Shown: positions 50,882 to 59,757, counted from the first letter of the stretch. The stretch: 64,000 bases of DNA from Microbacterium sp. HD4P20 (GCF_019449275.2 NZ_JAHZQZ020000011.1:124001-188000); one strand, 5' to 3'. Program-made: numbers and translations. The notes: generated by a model from the letters alone, not told the origin.

Positions 50882-52367
50882 CGCATCCGCCGGCCCTCCC
50901 CTCGCGGGGGACGCCGGGCTGCTGTCGCCGGTGACCGTCGGTCACGACGCGGCCGTGACGGATGCTGCGGTCCTCGACGCGCTCGTGACCGCCGAGGTCG
51001 CGCTCGTCCGCGCCTACGCCGCCGCCGGCCTCGTGCCCGGCGAGGTCGTCGACGAGATCGAGACCGAGTTCGGCTGGGCGGGAGAGCTGCGCGGATGCCG
51101 CGGCCACGGCGTCGACCTCGGCGCGCTGACGGCGGCCTCGGTCTCGGGCGGCAACCCGGTGATCCCGCTGGTGCGCATACTCAAGGACCGCCTCTCCGAT
51201 CCGGCCCGCGTGTGGCTGCACCGCGGCGCGACGAGCCAGGACATCCTCGACTCGGCGCTCATGGTCATCGGGCGTCGCGCCGCGATCCAGGCCGCGGCAT
51301 CGCTGCGGCACACCGAGATCGCGCTGCGCGGCTTCGCGCGCTCGCGCCGCGACGAGGTGGGCGCGGCACGGACCCTCACGCAGCACGCGGTGCCGACCAC
51401 GGTCGGTCTGCGTGCGGCGACCTGGCTGCGTGGCGTGCGACGTGCCGCCGACCGGCTCGAGGCGGTGTGGCGCGAGCTTCCCGCCCAGCTCGGTGGGGCC
51501 GGCGGCACCCTGGCCTCCTTCGTCGAGATCGCGGGGACGGATGCTCCGTCTCGTTCCTCGCTCAGCGCACGTGCCGTTGCGACCATGCTTCCCGCGTCCT
51601 TCGCGCATGAGCTCGCACTGGCGGCCCCCGAGGCACCGTGGCACACCACGCGGTGGCCGGTGACCGAGCTCGGCGACGCCCTGGTGCAGGCCGTCGACGC
51701 CGTCGGCGTGATCGCCGCCGACGTCGCCACCCTCAGCCGCACCGAGATCGGCGAGCTCGCCGAGGGAGCGGCCGGCGGCTCGTCGGCGATGCCGCAGAAA
51801 CAGAACCCCGCGGCATCCGTTCTCATCCGCTCCGCCGCGCTGCGCGCGCCGCAACTCGGGGCGACCTTGCACCTGGCCTCGGCGCTCGCTGTCGACGAGC
51901 GCCCCGACGGCGCGTGGCACGCGGAATGGCCGACCCTGCGCGAGCTGCTGCGACTCACGCTGGGGGCCACCGCGAACGCCCAGCGTCTGGTCGAGGGCCT
52001 GCACGTCGACACGGCCGCCGTTGCCCGCAACCTCGCCGCCACGCACGGCCTCATCGTCGCCGAGCGGCTGTCGCTCGTGCTCGGCCCTCGCATCGGCGCC
52101 GATCGCGTCGGCGACCTCGTCACGGCCGCCGGCGCGGGCGGCGACCTGCGGCAGCTCGTCGCCGCACTGCCCGAGGCCGCCGACCTCGATGTCGATGCCC
52201 TCCTCGACCCCGCCGCGTACTCGGGGCTGGCCTCGCAGCTCGTGGATCAGGCCGTCGCCGGGCATCGCCGGAACGCGGCCGCCGGTGCCGATGCCGGTGC
52301 CGATGCCGATGCCGGTGCCGGTATCGCGACCGAGAGCGAACCCGGCGAGCGGCGGGAGGAAGCATGA
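50871..52367 (+). CDS. pcaB: 3-carboxy-cis,cis-muconate cycloisomerase
   Basis: Protein of 498 residues of the fumarase/aspartase superfamily. WLHRGATSQDILDSALM, RTLTQHAVPTTVGLRAATW and the signature GGSSAMPQKQNPAASVLI with the catalytic serine loop. A rare TTG start within pcaG is chosen because it has GAAGGAG upstream and no ATG or GTG lies nearby. The C-terminus has a short G-A-D repeat tail (about 473-487) from a hexamer repeat in the DNA. Ends in an ATGA overlap with pcaD. Confidence 0.93.
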   Translation: MPSDASAGPPLAGDAGLLSPVTVGHDAAVTDAAVLDALVTAEVALVRAYAAAGLVPGEVVDEIETEFGWAGELRGCRGHGVDLGALTAASVSGGNPVIPLVRILKDRLSDPARVWLHRGATSQDILDSALMVIGRRAAIQAAASLRHTEIALRGFARSRRDEVGAARTLTQHAVPTTVGLRAATWLRGVRRAADRLEAVWRELPAQLGGAGGTLASFVEIAGTDAPSRSSLSARAVATMLPASFAHELALAAPEAPWHTTRWPVTELGDALVQAVDAVGVIAADVATLSRTEIGELAEGAAGGSSAMPQKQNPAASVLIRSAALRAPQLGATLHLASALAVDERPDGAWHAEWPTLRELLRLTLGATANAQRLVEGLHVDTAAVARNLAATHGLIVAERLSLVLGPRIGADRVGDLVTAAGAGGDLRQLVAALPEAADLDVDALLDPAAYSGLASQLVDQAVAGHRRNAAAGADAGADADAGAGIATESEPGERREEA

Positions 52368-53155
52368 CCGCCCCATCGATCGCCCTCACGCCCCTCGGCC
52401 GTCCCTCCGTCGGCGCCGACGCGGCGCCTCTCCTGGTGCTCGGGCCGTCGCTCGGCACCTCGACGATCCTGTGGGAGGACGTCGCACCCGCGCTCGCCGG
52501 TGAGTACCGGGTCGTCGCGTGGGATCTGCCCGGGCACGGTGTGTCCTCGCCGGCGACGGAACCCTTCACGGTCGCCGACCTCGCCGATGCCGTCGCCGAC
52601 GCGGTGGACGGACCGTTCCTCTACGCCGGGGTGTCGCTGGGCGGAGCCGTCGGACTGGCGCTCGCGCTGCGGCATCCGGATCGCGTCACCGCGGCGGCGA
52701 TCCTCGCCTCCGGTGCCAAGCTCGGCGAACCCGAGGCATGGCACGAGCGCGCTGCCCAGGTGCGTGCCCAGTCGACGTCGAGCCTCATCGTCGCATCGGC
52801 GCAGCGCTGGTTCGCACCCGACTCGGTCGCTCGCCGCCCCGAGCTGTCGGGCCGGCTGCTGCACGCGCTGCAGGACGCCGACGACGAAAGCTACGCGCTG
52901 TGCTGCGAGGCGCTCGCCGCGTACGACGTGCGCGCCGACCTCGGGCGCATCGACGCTCCGATCCTCGCGGTGTGGGGTGCGCACGACGCCGTCGCGCCCG
53001 ACTCGAAGGCACACGAGATCGCCGACGGTGTCACCCGCGGGCGCACGCACGAGATCCCGGACGCCGCACACCTGCCACCCGCCGAACAGCCCGAGGCTGT
53101 GGCATCCGTTCTCGTGCACTTCTTCGCGCAGCAACGACAGGGGACGAGCGCATGA
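52364..53155 (+). CDS. pcaD: 3-oxoadipate enol-lactonase
   Basis: Alpha/beta-hydrolase of 263 residues. VAWDLPGHGVSSPA, nucleophile serine in YAGVSLGGAVGLAL, aspartate in VWGAHDAVAPDS and histidine in PDAAHLPPAEQPEAV. GGGAGGA precedes the ATG. In many actinobacteria PcaD is fused to PcaC as PcaL; here the two are separate genes with an ATGA overlap. Confidence 0.94.
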   Translation: MTAPSIALTPLGRPSVGADAAPLLVLGPSLGTSTILWEDVAPALAGEYRVVAWDLPGHGVSSPATEPFTVADLADAVADAVDGPFLYAGVSLGGAVGLALALRHPDRVTAAAILASGAKLGEPEAWHERAAQVRAQSTSSLIVASAQRWFAPDSVARRPELSGRLLHALQDADDESYALCCEALAAYDVRADLGRIDAPILAVWGAHDAVAPDSKAHEIADGVTRGRTHEIPDAAHLPPAEQPEAVASVLVHFFAQQRQGTSA

Positions 53156-53550
53156 CCAGACCTGCCGGCGAAGGGCTCTCGGATGAGGAGCGGTACGACC
53201 GGGGCATGGTGGTGCGCCGCGAGGTGCTGTCAGACGACCACGTCGACCGCGCGATCGCCGGCACGAGCGAACTGACCGCGGACTTCCAGGACTTCATCAC
53301 CCGCGTCGCGTGGGGCGATATCTGGTCCCGGCCGGGCCTAGATCGCCGTTCCCGGTCGGTCGCGGTCATCACGGCGCTCATCGCACACGGGCACCACGAA
53401 GAGCTCGCGATGCACCTGCGCGCGGGCTTGCGCAACGGGCTCACGGTCGACGAGATCCGCGAGATCATCCTGCAGTCCGCGGTGTACAGCGGCGTCCCCG
53501 CCGCGAACACCGCCTTCCGCATCGCGAACGAGGTCTTCGCCGCGGAGTGA
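53152..53550 (+). CDS. pcaC: 4-carboxymuconolactone decarboxylase
   Basis: Protein of 132 residues. DRGMVVRREVLSDDHVDRAI, then RVAWGDIWSRPGLDRRSRSVAVITALIAHGHHEELAMHLRAG with the histidine pair and VDEIREIILQSAVYSGVPAANTAF, the family's catalytic region. Removes CO2 from 4-carboxymuconolactone to give 3-oxoadipate enol-lactone. Last gene of pcaHGBDC. The 246 bases to pcaI hold a C-rich tract and a promoter. Confidence 0.95.
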   Translation: MTRPAGEGLSDEERYDRGMVVRREVLSDDHVDRAIAGTSELTADFQDFITRVAWGDIWSRPGLDRRSRSVAVITALIAHGHHEELAMHLRAGLRNGLTVDEIREIILQSAVYSGVPAANTAFRIANEVFAAE

Positions 53551-53770
53551 CGCGCGGTCCCGCCGCCCGCTCGCCCGCGACCCTCCTGCCACCCCGCCGC
53601 CCGCCCCCACCTTCGCCCCCACCCGCGCGCCCCCACCTTCGCCCCCACGAGATCTCCTGATGCGGCGACGGGATGCGGCGCGCCGTCCTGGCGACGTGCT
53701 CATGGCGGTCCACCGCCGGGGCTTCCGCTATCGCGGCCGCTTCGCTAGACTGGCCGCAATACGTACAAGC

Positions 53771-53785
53771 GTTCGCACAGCGAAC
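53771..53785. promoter_or_regulatory. PcaR-like operator before pcaIJF
   Basis: GTTCGC-ACA-GCGAAC, a perfect 15-bp dyad 12 bases before the pcaI start. The size and the GTTCG beginning are those of known PcaR/PcaU sites. A TAGACT -10 box lies upstream at 53745-53750, so the site is in the early transcript region. Confidence 0.6.
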
Positions 53786-53796
53786 ACGGAGGCATA

Positions 53797-54621
53797 GTGA
53801 TCGACAAGACCGTGGCATCCGTCGACGAGGCGGTGGCCGGCATCCAGAACGGCGCGACCGTCATGATCGGCGGGTTCGGGCGTGCCGGGCAGCCGGTGGA
53901 GCTCATCGACGCGCTCATCGCACAAGGCGCGACCGATCTCACCGTCGTGAACAACAACGCCGGCAACGGCGACGTCGGGCTCGCGGCGCTGCTTGCGAAG
54001 AAGCGGGTGCGCAAGATCCTGTGCTCGTTCCCTCGCCAGCACGACTCGTGGGTCTTCGACGAGCTGTACCGAGCCGGCGAGATCGAGCTCGAGCTGGTGC
54101 CGCAGGGCAACCTGGCCGAACGCATCCGCGCGGCGGGTGCCGGCGTGGGCGCCTTCTTCTCCCCGACCGGCGTCGGCACGCAGCTGGCAGAAGGCAAGGA
54201 GGAGCGGGTGATCGACGGCCGCACGTACGTGCTCGAGTATCCGATCAAGGCCGACGTCGCGCTCATCAGCGCGCGCCGCGCAGACCGCTGGGGCAACCTC
54301 GTCTACCGAGAGACCGCGCGCAACTTCGGCCCGATCATGGCGTCGGCCGCGGCGACCACGATCGTCCAGGTCGACGAGATCGTGCCGCTCGGGTCGCTCG
54401 AACCCGAGAACGTCGTGACGCCGGGCATCTTCGTCGATCGCGTCGTCGCGGTCGGCGAGCGCGCCTGGCTGCGCGGCGGTGAGTTCGTCGGCGGCGTCGA
54501 TATCGAGGGGCGGCCGCTGGCGAGACCGGTCCCCACGCCCTCTCCACACAGCGCTGGCGCGCTGCGCGGAGCCTCCGGGCGCGTGGGCCCAGCCGCGGCC
54601 ACAGCGGAGGTGGACCAGTGA
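53797..54621 (+). CDS. pcaI: 3-oxoadipate CoA-transferase, alpha subunit
   Basis: Protein of 274 residues, GTG start after ACACGGAGG. GATVMIGGFGRAGQPVELIDALIAQGATDLTVVNNNAGNGDVGLAALL is the family I alpha signature, with IKADVALISARRADRWGNLVYRETARNF. A C-terminal extension of about 40 residues is P/A/G-rich and probably disordered. Transfers CoA from succinyl-CoA to 3-oxoadipate together with pcaJ, which it overlaps. Confidence 0.95.
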   Translation: MIDKTVASVDEAVAGIQNGATVMIGGFGRAGQPVELIDALIAQGATDLTVVNNNAGNGDVGLAALLAKKRVRKILCSFPRQHDSWVFDELYRAGEIELELVPQGNLAERIRAAGAGVGAFFSPTGVGTQLAEGKEERVIDGRTYVLEYPIKADVALISARRADRWGNLVYRETARNFGPIMASAAATTIVQVDEIVPLGSLEPENVVTPGIFVDRVVAVGERAWLRGGEFVGGVDIEGRPLARPVPTPSPHSAGALRGASGRVGPAAATAEVDQ

Positions 54622-55310
54622 ACTCTCAGCAGCCTGGCGCCGCGGCCAGCCGCATCACCCGCGAGCAGCTCGCCGCTCGCATTGCCGCCGACATCCCGGA
54701 GGGCTCGTACGTCAACCTCGGGATCGGCGCACCCACGTTGGTCGCCAACTTCCTGCCCGACGACCTCGAGATCATCCTGCACACCGAGAACGGATTGCTC
54801 GGCATGGGCCCGGCGCCCGAGCCGGAGCGGATCGATCCCGACCTCATCAACGCCGGCAAGCAGCCCGTCACGGCGCTGCCCGGGTCGGCGTACTTCCACC
54901 ACGCCGACTCTTTCGGCATGATGCGCGGCGGGCACCTCGACGTGTGCGTCCTCGGTGCATTCCAGGTCTCGGAGCGCGGCGATCTCGCCAACTGGTCCAC
55001 CGGCGCGCCGGGTGCCATCCCGGCCGTGGGTGGCGCGATGGATCTCGCGATCGGTGCGAAGAACGTCTATGTCATGACGGATCTGCTCACCAAGTCCGGC
55101 GAGTCCAAGCTCGTCCAGGCCTGCACGTATCCGCTCACCGGCGTGGGGTGCGTCACGCGCGTCTACACCGATCACGCGATCTTCGACGTCACCGCCGACG
55201 GCTTCGCCGTGCGAGAGGCTTTCGGAGACAACACCGTCGCGTCGCTGTCCGAGCTGACCGGACTCGATCTGAGCCCGGTCTCGGCCGCAGCATCCGTCGA
55301 AGGGAACTGA
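54618..55310 (+). CDS. pcaJ: 3-oxoadipate CoA-transferase, beta subunit
   Basis: Protein of 230 residues. GSYVNLGIGAPTLVANFLPDD and the catalytic glutamate in ILHTENGLLGMGP. GTG start overlapping the alpha subunit stop; the thiolase gene begins after 1 base. Confidence 0.95.
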   Translation: MNSQQPGAAASRITREQLAARIAADIPEGSYVNLGIGAPTLVANFLPDDLEIILHTENGLLGMGPAPEPERIDPDLINAGKQPVTALPGSAYFHHADSFGMMRGGHLDVCVLGAFQVSERGDLANWSTGAPGAIPAVGGAMDLAIGAKNVYVMTDLLTKSGESKLVQACTYPLTGVGCVTRVYTDHAIFDVTADGFAVREAFGDNTVASLSELTGLDLSPVSAAASVEGN

Positions 55311-55311
55311 C

Positions 55312-56481
55312 ATGCCGTCCACCTATATCTACGACGCCGTCCGCACGCCGTTCGGCCGCGCCGGCGGAGCGCTCTCAGGCGTACGCCCCGACGACCTCGC
55401 GGCCATCGTCATGAAGGCGACCGTCGAGCGGACCGGGCTCGATCCTGCCCGCATCGAGGAGGTCGTGTTCGGCGACGCAAACCAGGCGGGGGAAGACAAC
55501 CGCAACGTCGCGCGCATGGGTGCGCTGCTCGCCGGGTTCCCGACGAGCGTGCCCGGAGTGACCGTCAACCGCCTGTGCGGCTCGAGCGTCGAGGCGGTCA
55601 TCCAGGGGTCACGGGCGATCGAGGCGGGAGACGCCGACATCGTGCTCGCGGGCGGTGTCGAGTCCATGAGCCGCGCGCCGTTCGTCGTCGAGAAGTCACC
55701 CAAGCCGTGGCCGGCCGTCGGCAACCAGACGCTGTGGAACACCTCGATCGGGTGGCGCATGGTCAACAAGGCGCTGCCGAAGGAGTGGACGATCTCGAAC
55801 GGCGAGTCGGCCGAGAAGCTCGCCTCGATCTACGGCATCTCGCGTGAAGAGCAGGACGCGTTCGCGCTGAAGAGCCACACCCGTGCCGCCCAGGCGTGGG
55901 CCGACGGCGTGTTCGACGCCGAGATCGTGCAGGTGCCGGGCGCCGAGCTCACCCGTGACGAGGGCATCCGCGCCGACACGACGCTGGAGAAGCTCGCGGG
56001 GCTCAAGGCCCTCTTCGCTACGGACGGCACCGTGACAGCCGGCAACTCGTCGTCGATCAACGACGGAGCCTCGGCCGTGCTGCTCGGAAGAGAAGGGGCG
56101 ATGGATGCCGAGCCCCTCGCTCGCATCACCGGTCGAGGCGTCTTCGGCAACGACCCCGACGTCTTCGGTGTCGCGCCGGTCGAAGCGGCCGACCTCGCCC
56201 TCGCACGAGCCGGCCGCACATGGGCGGACGTGGACGTCGTCGAACTGAACGAGGCGTTCGCCTCGCAGAGCCTCGCGTGCCTGAAGCTGTGGACCGAGCT
56301 CGACCCCGCCAAGCTCAACATCCACGGCGGTGCCATCGCGATCGGGCATCCGCTCGGCGCCTCTGGCGGACGCATCATCGGGCGCGCCGCGCACGAGCTG
56401 AAGCGCCGCGGCGGCGGCGTCGCCGTCGCCGCCCTCTGCATCGGCGTGGGCCAGGGCCTCGCGGTGGTGCTCGAGCGCTGA
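55312..56481 (+). CDS. pcaF: 3-oxoadipyl-CoA thiolase
   Basis: Thiolase of 389 residues. Catalytic cysteine in TVNRLCGSSVEAVIQGSRAI, histidine in HGGAIAIGHPLGASGGRI and second cysteine in ALCIGVGQGLAVVLE. Splits 3-oxoadipyl-CoA to succinyl-CoA and acetyl-CoA and ends the pathway. Last gene of pcaIJF. Confidence 0.95.
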   Translation: MPSTYIYDAVRTPFGRAGGALSGVRPDDLAAIVMKATVERTGLDPARIEEVVFGDANQAGEDNRNVARMGALLAGFPTSVPGVTVNRLCGSSVEAVIQGSRAIEAGDADIVLAGGVESMSRAPFVVEKSPKPWPAVGNQTLWNTSIGWRMVNKALPKEWTISNGESAEKLASIYGISREEQDAFALKSHTRAAQAWADGVFDAEIVQVPGAELTRDEGIRADTTLEKLAGLKALFATDGTVTAGNSSSINDGASAVLLGREGAMDAEPLARITGRGVFGNDPDVFGVAPVEAADLALARAGRTWADVDVVELNEAFASQSLACLKLWTELDPAKLNIHGGAIAIGHPLGASGGRIIGRAAHELKRRGGGVAVAALCIGVGQGLAVVLER

Positions 56482-56507
56482 GCCCGCCCCGGGACGCGCC
56501 CCCTGCC

Positions 56508-56589
56508 GTCGAGACCGTACGGCCTCGCCGAGACCGCATGCTCCTGGCGCGCAGGATATGCGTTCTCGGCGAGTACGTGCGGTCTCGAC
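56508..56589. repeat. Long imperfect palindrome after pcaF
   Basis: GTCGAGACCG at the left pairs with CGGTCTCGAC at the right, and CTCGCCGAGA with TCTCGGCGAG inside, around an 18-base loop. It probably ends pcaIJF. The wording GTCGAGACCGnACG/CTCGCCGAGA looks like a REP family of this genus. Confidence 0.65.
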
Positions 56590-56681
56590 ACACGGAGTCA
56601 AGCCCCGGGGGCCTTGACCGTCCAGACCATAGGGTGACGGCATCCGTCGCCACCGACCGCGACGCGACGCTGAGGAGGACC

Positions 56682-57341
56682 ATGGCCGACGACGATCTCA
56701 TCCCCGCTGCGACCCCGCTCGACGAGTGGCTCGACCGGCTCGCGGAGGACCACGGCGCCCCGGGCGGTGGTGCGGCGTGCGCGGTCATGACCGCGATCGC
56801 GGCGGCACTGCTGGGCATGGTCGCCGCCTACACGCCCGGCGAGCCCGAGGCCGCGTCGGCGCGCACGCGCCTCGACCGCGTCCGGCGTCAGGCGACCGCG
56901 GCCGCTGAGGCCGACGGCGTCCGGTCGGCTGGGTTCGGAGCCGCGCTCGCGATGGACGACGGCCCCGAGCGCGAGAGCGCCGTGCGGGCGGCCACCGTGG
57001 AGGCGACGGACTCGTCGCTCGCGGTGGGGCGGGTGGCGGCATCCCTCCTCGCGGAGGTGCGTCTGCTCGCCGACGTCGGCAATCCGAACGTCGAAGCCGA
57101 CCTGGTCGTCGCCGGCGAGGCGCTCGCGGCCGCGCTCGCTGGCGTCGTGGCGACCGCTCGCGCAGACCTCGATCTGCTCGACGCGCATCGCGCTCCCGGC
57201 GACGGATTGGACGACACCCTCGCGCGGGCCGACGCAGAGCTGCGCGAGATCGCCGATGCCCGCGGCGAGCTGGCCCGCATGCTCGCCGGGTTGGGCCCGC
57301 GCGGCCGGCGGGGCCGTGGGACGGCGGATGGGGCGCGATAG
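56682..57341 (+). CDS. FchA/FTCD-type cyclodeaminase-cyclohydrolase family protein
   Basis: All-helical protein of 219 residues. ATPLDEWLDRLAEDHGAPGGGAACAVMTAIAAALLGMVAAYTPG and VGNPNVEADLVVAGEALAAALAG are the marks of the formimino-THF cyclodeaminase/methenyl-THF cyclohydrolase family. With methyl-THF made by LigM, a cyclohydrolase (methenyl- to 10-formyl-THF) is the likely role, and would feed the two PurU proteins. GAGGAGG precedes the ATG. It lies alone between pcaF and the PcaR-like gene. Confidence 0.82.
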   Translation: MADDDLIPAATPLDEWLDRLAEDHGAPGGGAACAVMTAIAAALLGMVAAYTPGEPEAASARTRLDRVRRQATAAAEADGVRSAGFGAALAMDDGPERESAVRAATVEATDSSLAVGRVAASLLAEVRLLADVGNPNVEADLVVAGEALAAALAGVVATARADLDLLDAHRAPGDGLDDTLARADAELREIADARGELARMLAGLGPRGRRGRGTADGAR

Positions 57342-57384
57342 TCTCGCGTACGGACACCCGTTCCACCCGCGAGGAGCACGGCGA

Positions 57385-58167
57385 GTGAGTGAAGAGCCCC
57401 AGTCGGCGCCCTCGGGCGACTTCGTGCAGTCGCTCGCGCGCGGACTCGCGGTGATCCGTGCGTTCGACGCGGAGCACGCCGAGCTCACGCTGAGCGACGT
57501 CGCCCGGCGCTCCGGGATCACGCGGGCCGCCGCGGGCAGGTTCCTGCGGACGCTCGAGCAGCTCGGATACGTGCGCGCCGACGACCGCCGCTTCGCCCTC
57601 ACGCCGAGGGTGCTCGAGCTCGGATTCAGCTACCTCAGCGCCGTGTCGATTCCCGAGATCGTGCAGCCTCACCTCGAGCGTCTCTCGCACGAGGTCGACG
57701 AGAGCGTCTCGGCGGCGGTCCTGGACGGCACCGACATCGTCTACATCGCGCGCGTGCCCACGCGCCGCATCATGAGCGTGCGCATCACGATCGGCACGAG
57801 GTTCCCGGCGTACGCGACGTCGATGGGGCGGGTACTGCTGGCGGGAATGCCGGATGCTGCGCTGGAGGGCCTGCTCGAGGCATCCGTTCTCGAGTCGCTG
57901 ACCGAGCGGACCCTCACCGAAGCGGCCGCGCTGCGCTCTGAGATCGTGCACGTTCGCGGCCAGGGATGGGCGCTGGTCGACGGCGAGCTCGAACCGGGCC
58001 TGCGCTCTGTCGCCGTGCCGCTGCACGACCGTCGCGGCGATGTGGTCGCTGCGGTCAACGTCTCGACGAGTGCGACGCGCGACAGCCTCGACCGGCTCGA
58101 GGCGGAGTACCTGCCGAAGCTTCTCGCGACGGCCACGGCGATCGACGCCGAGCTGCGCCTCGTCTGA
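57385..58167 (+). CDS. pcaR: IclR-family regulator, PcaR/PcaU type
   Basis: Protein of 260 residues. QSLARGLAVIRAFDAEHAELTLSDVARRSGITRAAAGRFLRTLEQLGYVRADDRRFALTPRVLELGFSYLSAVS is close to PcaR/PcaU/PobR proteins, which bind protocatechuate, 3-oxoadipate or 4-hydroxybenzoate. FPAYATSMGRVLLA is the effector-pocket block. GTG start chosen for GAGGAG eight bases upstream. Downstream of pcaIJF, it probably acts at 53771-53785. Confidence 0.85.
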   Translation: MSEEPQSAPSGDFVQSLARGLAVIRAFDAEHAELTLSDVARRSGITRAAAGRFLRTLEQLGYVRADDRRFALTPRVLELGFSYLSAVSIPEIVQPHLERLSHEVDESVSAAVLDGTDIVYIARVPTRRIMSVRITIGTRFPAYATSMGRVLLAGMPDAALEGLLEASVLESLTERTLTEAAALRSEIVHVRGQGWALVDGELEPGLRSVAVPLHDRRGDVVAAVNVSTSATRDSLDRLEAEYLPKLLATATAIDAELRLV

Positions 58168-58223
58168 ACCGCTCGCCGGCCGGCGGCCCCCCGCTCGCTC
58201 GCCGACCGCCCGGATCGCGCCGG

Positions 58224-58280
58224 TTCGGGTGGCGCAACACGCGGGATCGCCCGCGCGATGCCGCGTGGCGTGACCCCCGA
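58224..58280. repeat. REP-like imperfect hairpin, copy 2
   Basis: TTCGGG at the left faces CCCCGA at the right and CACGCGG faces CCGCGTG. The piece CACGCGGGATCG is the same as in 43089-43147. Confidence 0.45.
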
Positions 58281-58295
58281 GCGCCGGGTCAGGCC

Positions 58296-58379
58296 GGCTC
58301 AGGCGTGGACGATGACGGATGCCGCGAGCGCCGGGGCGGCTCAGGCGTGGACGATGACGGATGCCGCGAGCGCCGGGTC
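58296..58379. repeat. 42-bp tandem repeat, two copies
   Basis: Units start at 58296 and 58338 with GGCTCAGGCGTGGACGATGA and are almost identical. The period is the same as at 45697-45797 though the sequence differs. It lies between converging pcaR and purU genes. Confidence 0.8.
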
Positions 58380-58387
58380 AGGCCGGG

Positions 58388-59263
58388 TCAGAACACGATC
58401 GTGTGGTTGCCGTGGCGGATCACGCGGTCCTCGGCGTGCCACAGCACGGCACGCGAGAGCACTTGACGCTCGACGTCGGCGCCGCGGCGGGCGAGTTCGG
58501 CAGCCGAGTCGGCGTGGGTGACGCGCACGGTGTCCTGCTCGATGATCGGTCCCTCATCGAGGTCGTTGGTGACGTAATGCGACGTCGCGCCGATGAGCTT
58601 GACGCCGCGCTGCTTCGCCTTCTTATACGGTTCGGCGCCGATGAAAGCCGGCAGGAAGGAGTGGTGGATGTTGATCACCGGCACGCCGAGCTGCGTGAGG
58701 AAGTCACCCGACAGGATCTGCATGTAGCGCGCCAGCACGACGAAGTCGACGTTGCCCTTCAGCAGCTCGACGATCTTCGCCTCGGACGCGGACTTGTCGG
58801 GGCCCGGCACCGACGGCACGTGGAAGAAGGGCACGCCGAACGACCGTACGTCCTCGGCGGAGGTGGTGTGGTTCGAGATCACCATCGGGATCGTGACGGG
58901 GAGGTCGCCACGCCTGTGCCGCCACAGCAGGTCGAGCAGGCAGTGGTCCTGCTGCGACGAGAGGATCGCCATGCGCTTGGGAACCGACTGGTCGGTGAGA
59001 GACCATTCCAGGTCGAAGTCGGCCAGTGTCGCCTCGAGCTCGGCCTCGATCTGCGGGCGGTCCGCGGCGAAGCGGGGGCGGTGGAACACCACTCGCTGGA
59101 AGTACGCGCCCCCCGTCGGGTCGTCGGAGTACTGGTCGAACGCGACGATGTTGCCGCCGATCCGGGTGATCATCGCCGAGACTACGGCGACGATCCCGGG
59201 ACGGTCACTGCCGTGGACGATGAGGCAGGCGTGGTCGGCGAGGAGATTCGGAGACGCGGGCAT
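58388..59263 (-). CDS. purU: Formyltetrahydrofolate deformylase (second copy)
   Basis: Protein of 291 residues, about three quarters identical by eye to the copy at 10620-11495 and of equal length. ACT domain ACLIVHGSDRPGIVAVV, then VINIHHSFLPAFIGAEPYKKAK and LIGATSHYVTNDLDEGPIIEQD with the catalytic residues kept. The start is the ATG six bases after CAGAAT, a -10 box, so the message is probably leaderless. One copy may serve housekeeping and the other demethylation. Confidence 0.93.
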   Translation of the reverse strand: MPASPNLLADHACLIVHGSDRPGIVAVVSAMITRIGGNIVAFDQYSDDPTGGAYFQRVVFHRPRFAADRPQIEAELEATLADFDLEWSLTDQSVPKRMAILSSQQDHCLLDLLWRHRRGDLPVTIPMVISNHTTSAEDVRSFGVPFFHVPSVPGPDKSASEAKIVELLKGNVDFVVLARYMQILSGDFLTQLGVPVINIHHSFLPAFIGAEPYKKAKQRGVKLIGATSHYVTNDLDEGPIIEQDTVRVTHADSAAELARRGADVERQVLSRAVLWHAEDRVIRHGNHTIVF

Positions 59264-59298
59264 TGTTCGATTCTGCCGCGTCCTGCGCACCCGGACGA

Positions 59299-59685
59299 TC
59301 AGGCAGTGCGGATGCCTTGCACCAGGTCGCCGTGCCGGGTGAGTTCGAGAAAGCGCGCCACGGCGTCGCGGCTCTTGGTCAGGCAGGCCAGCCGGTCATC
59401 CAGCGCCTGGAGCTCGGTGGCGAGCTCCGCGGCCAGAGCCTGCGAGCACTGCGGGGGAGCGGCGAGCTCGCACTGCCGCTCGATGTCGAGCACGACCTTC
59501 GTCATGCGCGTCGACAGGCCCGCCTGCACGAGGCCGCGCACGCGCGTGGCGCGTTCGACATCCGACTCGTCGTACGACCGGTAGCCGTTCGCGGCCCGGC
59601 TCGACGACAGCAGACCCTGCTGCTCGTAGTAGCGCAGCATCCGGGTCGGAATGCCTGTGCGCTCCGACAGTTCGCCGATCTTCAT
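59299..59685 (-). CDS. MerR-family transcriptional regulator
   Basis: Protein of 128 residues. MKIGELSERTGIPTRMLRYYEQQGLLSSSRAANGYRSYDESDVER is the MerR helix-turn-helix and wing; the rest is a coiled-coil helix with cysteines at about 71, 79 and 100. Divergent from the MFS gene over 78 bases; it most likely activates that gene through the dyad at 59732-59747. Confidence 0.9.
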   Translation of the reverse strand: MKIGELSERTGIPTRMLRYYEQQGLLSSSRAANGYRSYDESDVERATRVRGLVQAGLSTRMTKVVLDIERQCELAAPPQCSQALAAELATELQALDDRLACLTKSRDAVARFLELTRHGDLVQGIRTA

Positions 59686-59725
59686 GTCGCCTCGTCCCGG
59701 TCAGGGCCCGATGTTCATAGCGGGC

Positions 59726-59757
59726 TTGACATTGACATTGATGTCAAAGTTTAGCCT
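59726..59757 (+). promoter_or_regulatory. MerR-type promoter with stretched spacer
   Basis: TTGACA at 59726-59731, a 20-base spacer, TAGCCT at 59752-59757, then six bases to the ATG. The spacer holds the dyad TTGACAT-TG-ATGTCAA (59732-59747). A spacer longer than 17 with the dyad inside is the hallmark of MerR-activated promoters. Confidence 0.65.
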
